A stretch of 64,000 nucleotides of DNA from contig NC_030385.2 in assembly GCF_001625215.2 (NCBI RefSeq), positions 42,061,598 to 42,125,597 on the forward strand, in the 5' to 3' direction. Positions within the stretch are counted from its first letter, which is position 1. Every line of letters starts with the position of its first letter. The stretch is from Daucus carota subsp. sativus. Its lineage: Eukaryota; Streptophyta; Magnoliopsida; Apiales; Apiaceae. The notes under the pieces are model-generated. The model had not been told where the DNA came from. It worked only from the letters and a program-made list of their open reading frames with translations, and searched no databases. Positions 47,036 to 60,353 of the stretch are shown in pieces. The position numbers were made by a program, and so were the translations under genes.

Positions 47036-49637
47036 TTAAATTAGGTTATTCACACCATTAGGTATACCTCCCCCTCCTCGGACCGAAAGCATTGGTCCAT
47101 TGCAGGGGCTCTGACTAATCAGATTACTGTCAAGAAACAAAACTATCACGGTGATATCATCATGAAAATGTCTTCTCACCCCTCTTTCAATCTGTTTCAG
47201 GTCACTGTATCTCATTTCTCTTTTCTTTGCTGCTTCCCTAAGTGCAGCTTTGATGAGTTTCCTAGCACTACCCTGCAGTAAAAAATGAAAATGTCAGTGA
47301 AGATGATGAATTTATCATATTATAACAAGCTAACTTTATGTATGGCTTATGTTTAGCTTCCCCTGATATACAAAAACGGTGGATGCTAGTTTTCTTGGAA
47401 TACATCAATTTACTGTAGCAAATGGAAACTACAAAAGAAGATAAAAGGGAACTAGCAGTCACTCTTTACTGAGACTATTTTTATTCAACCATATTATTTG
47501 CAACTAAAAAAATCAAAGGAACTAAGAAATTACATTGCGTGGGCTGTTGTTGACAATATCAACTGCCTCTTGATTGCTAAGATGCTCCCACAGGCCATCT
47601 GATGCAAATATTAGAAACTGGTCTTCAGGGTAGAGTTTTTGAACAACAATTGATGGCTCAGCTTTTAGGATAGGTTTGTGGAAGGGTTCCCGTACTCTAA
47701 ACTTCTGCAGTAGTGGCGCTCTGTTAAACTCTGATCTCTTCAGATAGGCGTCACCTATGGACCTAGATACCTGCAAGTGCATAAATCTTCCATTAGTACA
47801 AGAATTAAGAGTTTAATCCAGTATCTGTCATCTAAGTTTTTGAGTCAATAAAGGGTACGAACTTTCTTAAACCAGAAACACAGTTTGCACCCATAAAGCG
47901 TTGCTGATTGGTTCACAATTAACAATCAAAAACTTCGGATCCTGTAGCAGTTCTAGCAACTTATTACCATATGCTAGTTAGTACTTAATGCTTGGAGACG
48001 CTGATTGAAAAGATTTTAGGCATAACACTTAAGCAGCCTAAGTAGGGTAATGAAAAATCACCTGAATAATACCCTTTACACGCCAAACCATATGCTTCAA
48101 AACTACAATCTGTGAATCATCTGGATGCAGTGAGTGCAATTCATCTCTAACTGACTCGTAACTTGCATTGTGCTCAGCAGATAATTGAACAGCTTTGACC
48201 TCATTAAAGGTGTTATCTAATTTGCCTAACACAACCCGAGAATCACCAGCATTTGCGATATATAGCAATCCGTCACATATTAAACCCACCAAACAGCATG
48301 ACCCTACAGAAGCAATTTGTGGCTGGATTGCCCACTGCTGTCTCACAAGAGACAGGAATTCCTCTTCAGTTGCCAGAAAAGCTCTGTTAATAACATCAGC
48401 TGACATTCCTTCATTCTGTGATGTGAATTCTGCACCATGAATAGCTGAAACGTCAGTTTACACATAAATTAGAAAACTTTAAAGACTATATTACCAGTAG
48501 TCCAGTACAATAGAGAAAATTATGAAGTTTTGGTATCTAATCAAAGTCAAACCATGTTCCTTATTATAAGGTGTTTTGATCACTTTCAGTATTCAAGACG
48601 ATAAGCTTATACTATATTTAATTAAAATGCTAAAGAGGATGATACATATAGGTCGTCTCTTCTGATGTCTCCTGCAGTGGAGTTGGACCCTTTTGTTCTA
48701 CAGATAATATTTTTGGTGGAAGTACGAGTAAAAGTTCTTGTTTAAATCTTTTAGTCAATGTTTCTGCTCTGGCATCAACAATGAGTGATGGATGGATTAA
48801 CAATTTAACATACGAGAATCGAGACGTGCTGGTATCATTCAACAGGCATAGACATACGCATACGACTTTGTATATTTGTGCATTAACAATCTAAAATATT
48901 AACATATTACAGTATTATTTTGAACAATTATTTGCAACACCCAGCCTTGATTTATCCAATTATTGCAACACCCAGCGTTAATTTACTAGACTAGTTATGT
49001 CATTCCCCTCATCTTCTAATGTCCTGTACGGGGAATGATATAACTATTGCACTCTGTTCCTTTACTTATCACCGCATGTATTAATCCTTCTAAACGAAGA
49101 ATATAAAATGAAGATCGACATACTTGAGAGACTAAATCACAAGTGAACCTGATCTGCCAAATTCCCCCCACAAAGGATCTGGCAATCAACTAGCACAAAG
49201 AATGACAGTAAACTAGTTATATGCATCACAATGTCAGTAAGCATGAAGTAAAAATAAGAAGCCATTGGGGAAGGGGACAAATATATGTACAAAAAGAAAA
49301 CCATACTCTTGATATTATCAAACAGGTGATTATTTATGAAACGCGCTGCTTCTGGACCTCCATGACCATCATATACTCCAACAAATGTCCCTTGCGGACC
49401 ACAATCAACTGAACTCATCGACCCAGATACAAGCTGGCTTTGATCTTCCACTATATTATTAGCTTGAACTACCGCCATAGAGAAATCACCATAAACATGA
49501 CGCCCATAGTCCTTATACCACAACAACCCCTCACTCCTTCCATAATCATCCGCAAAGCTATTACTAAATAGGCCATCACCTTCCGTAGAAGGCCTCCAAC
49601 AGGGATACACAATTTTCCTCCATGTCGTCGTCACCAT
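47036..49637 (-). CDS. Protein phosphatase 2C, clade D (PP2C.D)
   Basis: Four exons in frame, 390 aa: 49307-49637, 48062-48429, 47534-47770, 47036-47272. The N-terminus contains WRPSTEGDG and [24 protein letters not shown], typical of clade D. Metal-binding and catalytic motifs are present: GVYDGHGG (Asp90), [47 protein letters not shown] (Asp291) and [11 protein letters not shown]. Clade D enzymes (for example At3g51370 and At5g66080) dephosphorylate plasma-membrane H+-ATPases and are inhibited by SAUR proteins in acid growth. That role is carried over by homology. The leader may contain an intron: a CACAAG|GTGTGT donor lies at about 50121 on the minus strand beside a CT-rich tract. Confidence 0.95.
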
Positions 49638-51370
49638 TTTTCACATAACAGAATATACCCAAATTACCCGATTACCAAATTTTGCTCAAAAGCTACCACA
49701 AGAAGACTAAACACAGCCCGTAAACTCGCCTTATCATCCAAATTCACAGACACCAACAATCTGTCCATACTCAAGAATCAAAATCAATATAAAAACCACT
49801 ATCAACAACAAATCAAACAGATACTTATATCAATGTTTATTACACATAACAAAACAACTAATAACGAAAGCGAAATTAAACAACACAACAATACCAGCAA
49901 CTCAATTAATAGCTATTTAGAACACAAACACACACACACACCAACAACAAAATCAATACATGGGCATGCTTAAATTTGTGTATAAGATAAAACCCAGAAG
50001 TTAAAAACAATACTAACAATTTGCATAGTAGAACAGGGGGTTTCTACAACAAAGCACCATACTAAAAACCAAAAGCTGAAATATAAAATTAGGCAGCCGA
50101 AAATCACAACTTAGATACACACCTTGTGTAGATAACAACTGGAAGAGATCGAGAGAGAGAGAGAGGGAGCGAGAGAGATATTTGGGTGGATTCGTTTTGT
50201 AAACATGGAAGTTGAAGTTTATATAATTTTTATTCTAATTTTCTTTCTTTATTTTTCCGGCAGAACTTTTTTTTTTTTTATCATCATTTTTTTTTTTTGT
50301 TTCCGAGAATTAGAGTGTGCCTTTAGTGATTGAGAGTTGAGATGCGTGCAGTAAAATCAACCGGGTTTTAAGAATTTTAATTTGATTCCTAAATATGGAT
50401 TTAGATAAATGTTTTTTCTATTTTGAATGTGTGCCGAATTAAAATTGATTAAGAAAAATTAAATAATTTTTAGATTAATTTCACACTAATTGATGATTAT
50501 TCCAATTTGTATATATAATATAAATTATTAGTTTCAAATATTAGTTATGTAAGTTGGTAAATGTGTTATTTTAATATAATATAAATTAATTTATATAGTA
50601 AATAATTTATTTATATTAATATATAGTTTATATTTAAATTAATTTTTTAAGTGAGTTCAATTATTCACAAATATTTCATGTAGAATATTTTTAACAATAA
50701 ATAATAATATGAAATATGAAATAAAGATAACGATTAAATCTTGACTCTAGTGTAAGCCAGGTGATTCCAAAATTACATTTAGAAATCAGTAATATTTCTG
50801 TATAAAAAAATTTATGCAATTTTGATTCGCATGAAATTCATATTTTATGATAACTATTAAACATAACTTTCTCCATTTTGATTACTCGTATAAAATTTAT
50901 CCAACAAATATTGTGGTGCTTATTGGCACCTTTTAGGTGTTTTGACTTGGGACAAATAAAGAACCATATTTGTACAGTCAGATATCTCCATCATACAGTA
51001 ATTTCAAACTATTTGTTTCGGCTGATGCCGATGGGCCAACGACCTGATCATATATTTCTAAACTAATTTCAATCCCTATTAGTTTAAAAGGTAGATGTTG
51101 GATTGCTGGTTTGTTTTGAGCAAAATTTAGAGATGACTGCTAATTGACAAAATGCACCCATACCGAATGTGAAACCGAATATGGTATGAGAATACAACCA
51201 CTTCCTGACTAAAACCAAATTAAGGTTCATGCTCACTACACCGACCAACATGATTCTTGTATGATCTGATGAATCAAGAGAAATGCAGCTCACTGGTTTA
51301 GACCAACACCCTCCATTCTATTCTAACGTTTGAAGGGAAAAAATACCCCGTCTGCAGCAACATACGTATG
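49638..51370. other. PP2C leader/promoter and AT-rich spacer
   Basis: 49638-50200 is probably the PP2C 5' UTR with a leader intron; the GA repeat at 50150-50178 is CT-rich on the sense strand. 50200-51370 is AT-rich spacer with no supportable gene. Confidence 0.4.
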
Positions 51371-51629
51371 CAGTGGCGGAGGCACATTGTGCCTTCCGGG
51401 GTCTTAAAAAAAATTATATTTTTATTAAAAACATATAACTGTAGCTCTCATGTACCTCCTAGTTCTAAGATTTGATATCATAATTTTATTATTTGTTAAT
51501 ACTTTTTTCTCGTATTGTTTTCAGAAAAATCAGAAGGTAAAATGAGAGTTTATCGTAAAATTCATTCGCTCGTTACGGTTATAAAATTTAATGTGCCCCT
51601 ACCACTGTTAAGTTCGGGCTCCGCCACTG
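51371..51629. mobile_element. Small TIR element (CAGTGGCGGAG ends), hAT-like
   Basis: 259 bp starting CAGTGGCGGAGGCACA and ending GGGCTCCGCCACTG, an 11-bp perfect inverted repeat. The flanks tacgtatg and tacgtccc share only five of eight bases, so a target duplication is uncertain. CAGTGGCGGAG termini are common among plant non-autonomous hAT-like elements. No coding capacity. Confidence 0.6.
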
Positions 51630-52340
51630 TACGTCCCGGGTACCGCGTTTATCATGAAATGATGAAAAACCTGATTTTTCACTCAAAGCGCATGAAACAG
51701 AGGCAGCCCTAACCTAATAAAATGAAGGCGTTCATCTTCTCTGCAAATAATAAACATAAAGGCATGTTGCAAGAATCATATGCCAAGGTTCGGACCATAG
51801 GTTACACAAAATATTTATACATGCGTGGTCAATACTTTCTGAAAGTTTTTAATGGTACAACTACTCAATTCCTACCTGTCAACTTCTTAGTTCCTATTCT
51901 GTTTAAACAAGGATAATCCTTTAGGCAAGTGGTGATTTCTCGGCTCACGTAGTGCTAGGTTTGACTTTCTTAAATTGTCTCATGTAAAGATTGGGATCAT
52001 TGTCTGGTGACCGAAAAGAATTGCCCGCATTCACACGCGAAACTTTAAAAGAAACATTTTACACAGATTAGCATCCTTTACGAGAATAAGTATCATATAT
52101 ATCCTGGTACACATGTTATGCACCACCTTTTTTTGGTGACAAATGTAACGAGGAATTCTGTATCCTTACAACTTTATATATAGGCGATATTTTATCATTC
52201 GTCCTATCAACTTAGCAAAAGAATAATTACAGAGTGCAACTGATTCTTGCATATATACATGCAGGCAAACTAATCTTAAACCAACAACAAACTGAAAGCA
52301 TGTGTCATGATTCGACAGTTCTGACTTGAACATGTTAAGC
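51630..52340. other. Spacer downstream of the MAEA gene
   Basis: No gene is supported. The region next to 52340 is probably the MAEA 3' UTR. Confidence 0.4.
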
Positions 52341-55300
52341 TTACGAAATAAATGCCTTCACAACTTGGGAATAGTCACATACTTCTCCTGTCCTTGGGCA
52401 AGTAATGCTGCCGTTGTTTTTGCTGGCCATTTCTTCAAGAGCCTAGCATTGTAGCAGAAAAATTATCAAAAACAAAATCCTCCCTCAGATGATATATTAG
52501 AAGGAATTTGTTATTCAAATGCAAAAGTACTTCATAAGCTTGGAAACATAATTTTTATAAGAACCTTAGTGCTGTAAACATAGCCATTAGGTAACACCAG
52601 AGGCGGGTTTTCTGTGTCCATTATCTCTTTAGTTATATAGCAAACAAGCTTTGAATGGTGTTGCTTTGAGAATGGTAAAGGAGATGCCAATTTACGAAAG
52701 CCCTCCTGCGACAAAGGGTCCTCTTTTGGACAATCATCTTCATAGCAGAATCTAAACAAAGGTTAAGGTAAAAATAACAATGGCATGGATATAGGACAAG
52801 GCAGAACCACATGTGAACAAAAGATAGATGGAGCTATAACTGCCATGTCATCAAAAAGTGAAGAACAATATATATTTGTAAGTAGGAAACTGAATCAGCC
52901 AATCTGCCAAAGTCTTATCACTAAGAACTTTTAAACAAAAGAATACTTTTATCAAAAAGTGAAGATTTTTAACACCACTAAATGTTTTGGTGGGGGATAT
53001 ATGTGTCAACATTGAGGACAATCTGATGCATAAAGATATATACATACTACTTGCTAGTAAATCAACTATAAAGGATACGGTGTTTTCAAAGCCGACAAGC
53101 CTGCTTGCAGATATATATTCAACAAAGGCTCAAGTGTCATCCCGTATATCCTACAGAACTCCTGCTTGAATTGATCCATTAGGAAATCCCATTGCTTTGG
53201 TTCAAATAAAGCCTGTATTAAACCATAATAAACAAACATATGCAATTATATTACAAGTACCCTTAGGTGGTCATAAAACACCATACCAATTGCAATCTTG
53301 CCTCTACAAAATCTTGCAATGAAGGGAAACCATACTTTTATAATTAACGTCTGTCCATAAATTAATGTTATAAATACGCGTGCAGATGCGCGATATAGTC
53401 AGATATGTATATATTTAGAAAAGTGAGGGTTGAGCCACAAACTTTTTACAAAAAATTCTCAATTGCTGGCTAGGAACTGTAAGTAAACCTACAACATAGC
53501 ATACCATATTTTTTATCAACGATAAAGATAGCATATTATTGAAAAATATTGGCCAATCACCTTTTCTTATTATGAACATAATAGCACTTTAAAGTTAATA
53601 AGGATGATTTTAATGAACATAATAGCACTTTAAAGTTAATAGTTGGTTTAATTTAATAATAAATCTTATTATGTGAAAGGATGTTTTAAAATTATCTCTC
53701 TTCACAGGTGGCTGAGCATTAATAACGTGATATACAGTATTCAGGTATATTAAAAAGCTTATACCTGATAAGATGGCAAATTCTAAGGTTAATCACACAC
53801 ACACACATGAAAGTAATTAGCCTTCAGATGAGGAAACTATGCATAATTTTGTTTGCAGGACGGAGTAATTTAACTCTAATTGTTACTATCTGTGATGAGG
53901 GTATTGTCATTGCAGTAAATGAAAATGCACAATTAAAGTAAATAATGATCTTGCTCACCTTGTATTGTAAGCATTCGGTATTGCTCCTAAAAGCCAGTGT
54001 TGCAAAAACCCGCTGCAACTCTTTCAGATGTGTAGCTCCCCATGGTGCAAGATATTTTCTGGTATAGGTGATAGCCCGCATGTTGTTTCCATCTCGAACC
54101 AATTCAATGAACTCTTGAAGTCTCAATTGAAATTCAAATTTGCTCTGTCATCAAATATTTTAAGCGTTATTTATTTTTTGCAAAATTCTTATTAGACTTC
54201 TGAAACAGCAATTCAAATTATATTAGTAATGAGGCAACATTGTCCTTTTAGATATAATAACTCAGCTAGATATCCAGAGTAAAATACTCAAGGGAAAAAG
54301 TATTGGGTTTTATTAAATGGCCAAAACAGAAAGACCTTTACGAGTACAAAGCCTCTCCATCACACAAAACATTTCATAACTTACGGTCCCAACTCCCAGG
54401 TAAACAAATAAACGGGGTTGAGGAATTTCACTATAAGCGGTTCAGTCACCTTCGGAAGGGTCTGCCACTAACCAAAGACGCTTTATTGTTTGATTTCGCG
54501 ACGTCTTGTTAAAGCAATTTTTTCACTTCACAGTAATCTATGTTCATCATGAATCGACACCAGCTTGGATTTGTTCACATATCATATAGGAGTGATTGAT
54601 GGGATGGCTAGTTGCAAAATTTCTCTCTTCTACCACTTTGTTCCAGTTGGGAAAGAATTTGGATAGGTAAACAACTACATATGCATGCGTCAATGTTTCT
54701 GTTGACCCTCTTGAGATGAGTTTAGAAAACTTTTAAGGTCTGCATTAAGGGTTTCTTTGGCTTATACGAAAGATATTAGCGTTTGTGACAATTTAGGCGC
54801 TTCTAATCAGAAACTTCACAAGTCAAGGAAGCAAAAGGTTTTTGGGCTTGAAGGTGAGTTTCAAACAGAATCTCTCACACTGCATTCATGCGGGACAAAG
54901 ACTGTTCAGGACCAGGGCAGATAACTAGGCATAAACACCTTAAAAGATAGCCATTGCTAGTTAAGTCATTCTGTAATAAAAAAGGGGACTCTATGTATAA
55001 GAGCATGCAAACTTGACTAAATAAGAATATAATACCTACTATATAGGAAGGGGGTGTTGGTTTATAATTTGAAACTACTTTTCTCATAGGATGGACGAGT
55101 TGCAAATAAACCTACAACTACAAACAACAAAATCAATTTACATGCTCAATACAACTCTGCTTAGGAGGCATAGGCACAGATTATAAAATAGTAAAACTAC
55201 TTCCGATACTGTCGTCATATTTCAAAGTCGAAAAATAACATCTCGGAGAATCAATATTAAAGTTACATGTCAATTCTTGCATGTCATATAGAACATAGTA

Positions 55301-56936
55301 TATACCTTGGATCTCTTTAATCTGGACTTGTTCTCCGCACACCAGGCCAAAGCAGGAGCAACCTCTTTATTACGAAGAGCATCAATAACCTTTTTTGCTT
55401 CTTGAAATACCTCGATGTCAACAAGATCCTGGTACCAAGGAGACATAATAATATGATATCGAATCTCATGAAATTTTAGCAGCCTTAACGCGAAAAATAG
55501 TAATTTGGCAACTAATGTGCAGTTTACACATCAGAGTGAGGACCTAATGGCTTACATTTGGACTTCCAGAAAAAACATCTAAGAGCATCTCCAAGAGTAT
55601 CCTACTGGGTTCCCTAAATATATAATAAACAATTCAATTTCTAGTAAGTTAATAAATTATATTAAATGATAACTCTAACAACTATCCCTATTCGCATTTT
55701 CTGATCGAATTATTTGTGATCCCTAGCTATAACGTTCTCCCATATAAACTATAAGGTTAGTTTTGTATCAAACAATTGAATTCTGAATTTACAAATACAG
55801 CCTTATTCTTTTACATGTAAAAACCCTTAACCTTAGGATGGTTGCCTGAGGCTGTCCTCACTGAGGGTGACCTACCTTGAGGTTATAACATTCTCCCATA
55901 TAAACTATAAGGTTAAATTGAAATTAAACAACTGAACTGTAAATTTACAAATAATATCTTATTCTTTTAATAGTATAATCCTTTTAAACTCTGCAAGGCC
56001 AAAAACTTGGCAAGATATTCATTCCGCAAGGTACCTACCCCTGGGATGTATGACTTGACTTCCTCCACATTCAAAGGGACCAAGCAAAACAAGCCCCAGA
56101 AATACAAGCAAACACTAAATGCATAATACTCATTCGTAAGCAGGTAAACTTTACCTCTATATTACTGTTCTGTGCCAGCTTCGTAGCAGTCTCATAGTAA
56201 GACATCCTTAACATGTAGTCCACAAGTATCCGTTTCACACGCATATTATTCCACTCTGCTACGTTCTCCAAGTCCACAGATTCCAAGTGGTCAATTCTTG
56301 CCCTGCATCTATGTTCTTGCAAGTGTTCTGCTAAATTCCCCTCTTCCAACTATTTACAAACCATCACACCAAAATCTCAGTATAATTCAACTCTTTCTAT
56401 AAATTCATATCACACACGCACTACAAAATAAAAATTCTGGAAAAAATCAACTTACTAATTTAATTAACAAATCGAAGCAAAACACATAGCGCCGATTACA
56501 ATGTATAGATGTTTTTACTGTTTCTATATCACAATGATCTAAATGTATTACACAATCGATATTATCAACTAATCAAGTATTAATTCATCGATGTTTAACT
56601 GTATGTATGCATATATACCTTTCTTTTGAGGCCTTGTAATCTAGATACGAGTGAATTGAGTTGGGAAACGGCGTCGTCTCGCGACAAATCGCCGTCTGCA
56701 GCCTGCGAAACGCCGGATATGACCGACGACATTTCCTTCTCGACGACGCGATGATTCGCTCGGATCGTCTTTTTGTAGTGTTCGAACGGGACTCTGAGGA
56801 ACTGATGCTCTAGTTTTAAAGATTCGGATAATTGACCGGCTCTGGAAACCGGAACTGCACCGGCGGGAGTTGTCGCCGGCAACGGAGTTGTTGTGGCGGC
56901 CGGGGAGTTGCCGTTGGGAAGCGCGTCGATTTCCAT
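52341..56936 (-). CDS. MAEA / GID9 homologue, CTLH (GID) ubiquitin-ligase RING-like subunit
   Basis: Seven exons in frame, 414 aa: 56619-56936, 56155-56349, 55306-55428, 53959-54144, 53079-53212, 52565-52751, 52341-52442. The N-terminal helix region (LKLEHQFLRVPFEHYKKTIRA) is followed by a LisH motif (NMRVKRILVDYMLRMSYYETA, about 142-162) and a CTLH segment (VDIEVFQEAKKVIDALRN ... LRLQEFIELVRDGN). A CRA-type region (RKYLAPWGATHLKELQRVFATL) and a degenerate Gid-type RING (KLVCYITKEIMD ... LPNGYVYSTKALEEM ... ITCPRTGEVCDYSQV) complete it. The family pairs with RMND5/GID2 to form the catalytic core of the CTLH E3 ligase. It resembles Arabidopsis At3g55070. The first exon is GC-rich; 5' of it is a CT-rich leader. 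Confidence 0.95.
53572..53641. repeat. Short direct repeat in a MAEA intron
   Basis: atgaacataatagcactttaaagttaata occurs at 53572-53600 and again at 53613-53641, exact over about 29 bp. It lies in the intron between coding exons 4 and 5 and looks like a recent local duplication. Confidence 0.8.
55732..55976. repeat. Diverged direct repeat of about 90 bp in a MAEA intron
   Basis: The stretch beginning acgttctcccatataaactataaggttag (55732) recurs at about 55886 (acattctcccatataaactataaggttaa). Both run on into similar AT-rich sequence ending ttattctttta. The unit spacing is about 154 bp. It is located in the intron between exons 2 and 3. Possibly two fragments of one mobile element. Confidence 0.65.
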
Positions 56937-57377
56937 GGAGAGAGGGAGAGAGATGAGAGGAGAGAGAGTCGAGAGAGGAGAGAGAGAGGGAGAGAGGTGT
57001 GATGTTTGGGATATATTGGTGTCTTTTCTGAAATTTGTTTTTGTTTGTTTACTTTTTACGGTAAAAATAAAACATGTAGAAAATATTTAAAACAAACTAA
57101 ATTTAAAATCTAGAAAATATACAAATATTTTTATGATTTTAATATATGATTTCATAGATTTATTATAATTCCAAAAATCATTTTTTTACACGTGAATGTG
57201 GAGTTAAATTCCACTCTTTATCTCTATTAGATAATGAATAATTTGTTTTTATAAATATTCTCAATTTTGTAAATATAATAAATAATTGTAACGTAAAATT
57301 AATCAAAAATCACTAAAATATATAATTCATATTTAAACCAATTCCTTTCTATTTTTTTAATCGGTTTATTTCTCCAA
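56937..57377 (-). promoter_or_regulatory. MAEA leader and promoter region
   Basis: 56937-57000 is a dense GA tract on + (CT on the sense strand), a typical plant 5' UTR pyrimidine patch directly before the ATG at 56936. Further upstream is AT-rich DNA up to a hAT-type MITE at 57378. Confidence 0.45.
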
Positions 57378-57721
57378 TAAGGGTGATCATCAAACCACAA
57401 GAACCGCAAAAACCGCCCGCACCGCATCAAACCGCACCGTAAGAATTATTCATCATTTAGTTACTAAATTTCTCATTTGTAATTTCATATTTTATTTCCT
57501 TCAAAAGATATTTGATTATTGACAAAATTCGTAATTTGATTTTAACAAATTATTTAAATGTATAAAGTGCATAAACCGCCCCGCAACCGCACCGCCTTTT
57601 CGTGGTGTGGTTCATGTGATTTTAACTCTTCACGGTGCGGTTGCGGTTTGAGAAATTGACAAAACCGCACCTGCGGTTTGGTTTGCGGTTTTAGCCGAAA
57701 ACCGCACTGCGATCACCCCTG
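57378..57721. mobile_element. hAT-type MITE with iterated AACCGC motifs
   Basis: 344 bp with inverted ends (taaGGGTGATCATCAAACC and CACTGCGATCACCCCTG) and a near-perfect 8-bp flank duplication ttctccaa / ttctccac (57370-57377, 57722-57729). The subterminal zones repeat (A)ACCGC/GCGGTT at least fifteen times around an AT-rich core. It lies about 440 bp upstream of the MAEA start codon. Confidence 0.8.
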
Positions 57722-58800
57722 TTCTCCACCATCTACACTATCTTACATGTATTTCTCCTCTAAAATTATTAAGTTCAGGCTAATGAAGTATCCAAGAAAT
57801 TTGATTTACTGGTTTGTAATAAGAGATCACACCATCTATTTACGCCAAACAGTATAGCCTGTATTATTCAATCAAATTCATTAGTTTAATAATTCCAGGC
57901 TCATGTATTCGTGTCTGACTAATTGTTTTATTGTTCCATTCTGAGCTCCTCAAGATGTTCTGAGCTAAGATCTGCAAAAATTAAGATGTCAGTACGCAAA
58001 AATTTTAAACTTGCAGCTTTATTAAGTTGCAAGCAAGCCTGTTAGAACTTAGAAGAGTTAAAGAGTTCCATAGGGAGAATAGGGTGAGTTTTTGACTTTT
58101 TGTATTATAATGGACTGGCTAGGGTGAGCTGAAGCAAATAAGAAGGCAGAATTTCATCTAATTGACATTTTTCAATATAATACTAGTTATCAAGCAACTT
58201 ATGCGTTCATCATCATTCCTAAAACAAATTTTTTGATGTGGTTAATGAAGTATCCAAGTAATATCCTACATTGTTTATAACAAGATTGTCGATTTTAGTA
58301 TAAGTGTATAACTAGTACCAAGCAGAAGAAGCCACAATGTTCTGCTAAATATTAATATACTTTCTAAATTATAGGGATGTGATGAAATGTGGATGTGTTT
58401 AGCTATTACGAATTTTTCTGTCAAGTGTGATGTATTCTTCAATGCAGTTTCTATGGTAAGTTGATTTCTTTTCGTCTTCATGCCAGCGATGCTGCAATGC
58501 AGGTATATAACATCCTACAGACCAAACTGCGCTTCCGACTGATATTGCAGATTCATTGACAGTTTGATTAATAATAACAAAAGTTCCATTAGCTAAAATA
58601 TATGTACTGTAAATGTAAAATACATTCAAATTCAGATACAATCAATATGGTTCTGAGAAAAAAAAAACTCTTACATCAAGCAGATTGAGCAAAAGGTACC
58701 AACAGTGTCGTTTATTCACTATGTAAGAAGAAACTACGTTGTCTGGCAAACAACAGTTTCCTTCTCTTTTATTTAAAAAAAACAAACAGTTTTCTTCTCT
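57722..58800. other. Spacer downstream of the first malectin-like gene
   Basis: No gene is supported. An 80-codon minus-strand frame (58399-58641) has no recognisable family. The part near 58800 is likely the 3' UTR of the malectin-like gene. Confidence 0.4.
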
Positions 58801-60353
58801 TTATGCCACCAATAGAAGCATGAAAAGAATTATTAGTGAATGTGCAGAGGAGAAATGCTTCGGTGCTGCTGCAGATTTATGTGTAGGCCATTTTGTGAAC
58901 ACCTCCATTGCAGAGATCATTGGAGGCAAGCTCGCCTTATCAGCAGGTGACAATGTTATATTAACACTTGGGCCCGATACCATCACAGGGTACTTAGTTA
59001 TCACTGTGGTTTCACCAAAATGTAATGCTTCAACCGTCCCTTGATCCTGATTGTCAATTTTAATTTTGACTGTTGCGGATGTGTTAGGATTGAAAAGGTC
59101 GCCCAGGTTTGTTATGTACAAAACAATGTAAGCTGATTGCGGGGTTGATTGTGGAAGATCAATGGTCAGAGTCATCGGATCAGATGCATTGAACATAATG
59201 GCATCTGTCAACACAGAAACAGGAGGGTAATTATCGGGTGAGGGAAAAGAACCTGTGAAACCAGAAACGCTGGCATAAGGCATAGCTTTTTTGCTCCATA
59301 TCCGGTTGTATATCTCCCCTGACCCTATGCCATACCTGAAATATTTGCAGAGTACAAAGAAAAAAAGCCATATAGACATCGGTTCTGGTTTCAAATAATA
59401 ATTAATCACAGAAAATTTATAACTATGAATGATGGAAAACATTTGTGTGTGTGGTATATGAAAGGTTAGAAACCACTGAGATTCATGACAAAACTTTACG
59501 TACCTGACTTCTTGGCCACCAAGGTTGATCCTAGTGACAAGATTATATGTTGCATTAGTATCCATCTCTGGATATAAATCATATATAACCACGGTTTCAA
59601 TTGAACTGATAAATGGAATTCCACCATCTAAAATTTGTACAAAGCAAATTTTGAAGAACCCTGACTCTTGGTCTTGATGTATGATTTCTTCGTAAAATGG
59701 CTCACCATTGTTTATTGACGTGTTAACAGTTGTCCAAATTCTGTCGTTGATGAAGAGATTGAATGTTGGCGGTTTAGAGAGACCATCGTAGTTACCATAG
59801 TAGAATCCCACCCTGATTATGTACCGGAGCTTTTGTTTCTCAGTAGGCAAAGTGTAACAATTATTTCTAGTATTGTTGGGGAAAGCGCGAAGGGTGTTAA
59901 ATTCATCCTTGCTTGCTTCTTCACGAACTCGTTTATTTGATCCTACTTGAATGTAATCAGAATCGGTGTCCCACAAGAGCAGGTTTTGAAAGCTTATTTG
60001 GTCGTTGCCACAATCAATACTCAGCCACTTCGAGGCATCTGCAGAAACGAAGATGTGTGAGATAACGTATAAATAGCTCCACCAACGATCTTGAACTTTT
60101 GTTAGAATATAATATGATCCTGGTAAGCCCTCCTCCCTGTAACAATCCAGGGTTCGGACTCAAAAATCAGGCTGAGCACAGGGTGAAGCTAACTTGGACT
60201 ACTGACAACAATGAAAGTTGCTAAAATTGAAGATTATATTTTTAAAAACGAACATAATATTGAACGGAAGAGCAAAAACAAAGTACCTTGGGAAGAAAAT
60301 GAAAGCAACTGTAAGGCTAAGAAAGTAAAAATCATCCATCCAGCTTTCGCCAT
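58801..60353 (-). CDS. Secreted malectin-like domain protein, no LRR or kinase, GPI-anchor-like tail (copy 1)
   Basis: Three exons in frame, 378 aa: 60287-60353, 59504-60038, 58801-59335. Exon 1 is a signal peptide (MAKAGWMIFTFLALQLLSFS). A malectin-like (di-malectin) region then follows: KWLSIDCGND, DEFNTLRAFPN, RYIIRVGFYYGNYDGLSKPP, GEPFYEEII, NATYNLVTRINLGG, IYNRIWSKK, and a second lobe with DPMTLTIDLPQSTPQSAYIV and PPMISAMEVFTKW. This is the ectodomain of LRR-I malectin-like receptor kinases. But instead of LRRs, membrane span and kinase, the frame stops right after KSAAAPKHFSSAHSLIILF plus five more hydrophobic residues. That small-residue patch, short spacer and uncharged hydrophobic end look like a GPI-attachment signal. 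Role unknown; a decoy or co-receptor for cell-wall sensing is speculation. Confidence 0.87.

Noticed and set aside
58399-58641. 80-codon minus-strand frame near the malectin-like array
   Set aside because: No similarity to malectin, kinase or LRR sequence; no supporting exons.
58801-59976. One uninterrupted 391-codon minus-strand frame across the copy 1 intron
   Set aside because: It reads through 59336-59503, which has GT-AG ends and a low-complexity, hydrophobic translation; splicing it out restores similarity to copy 2.
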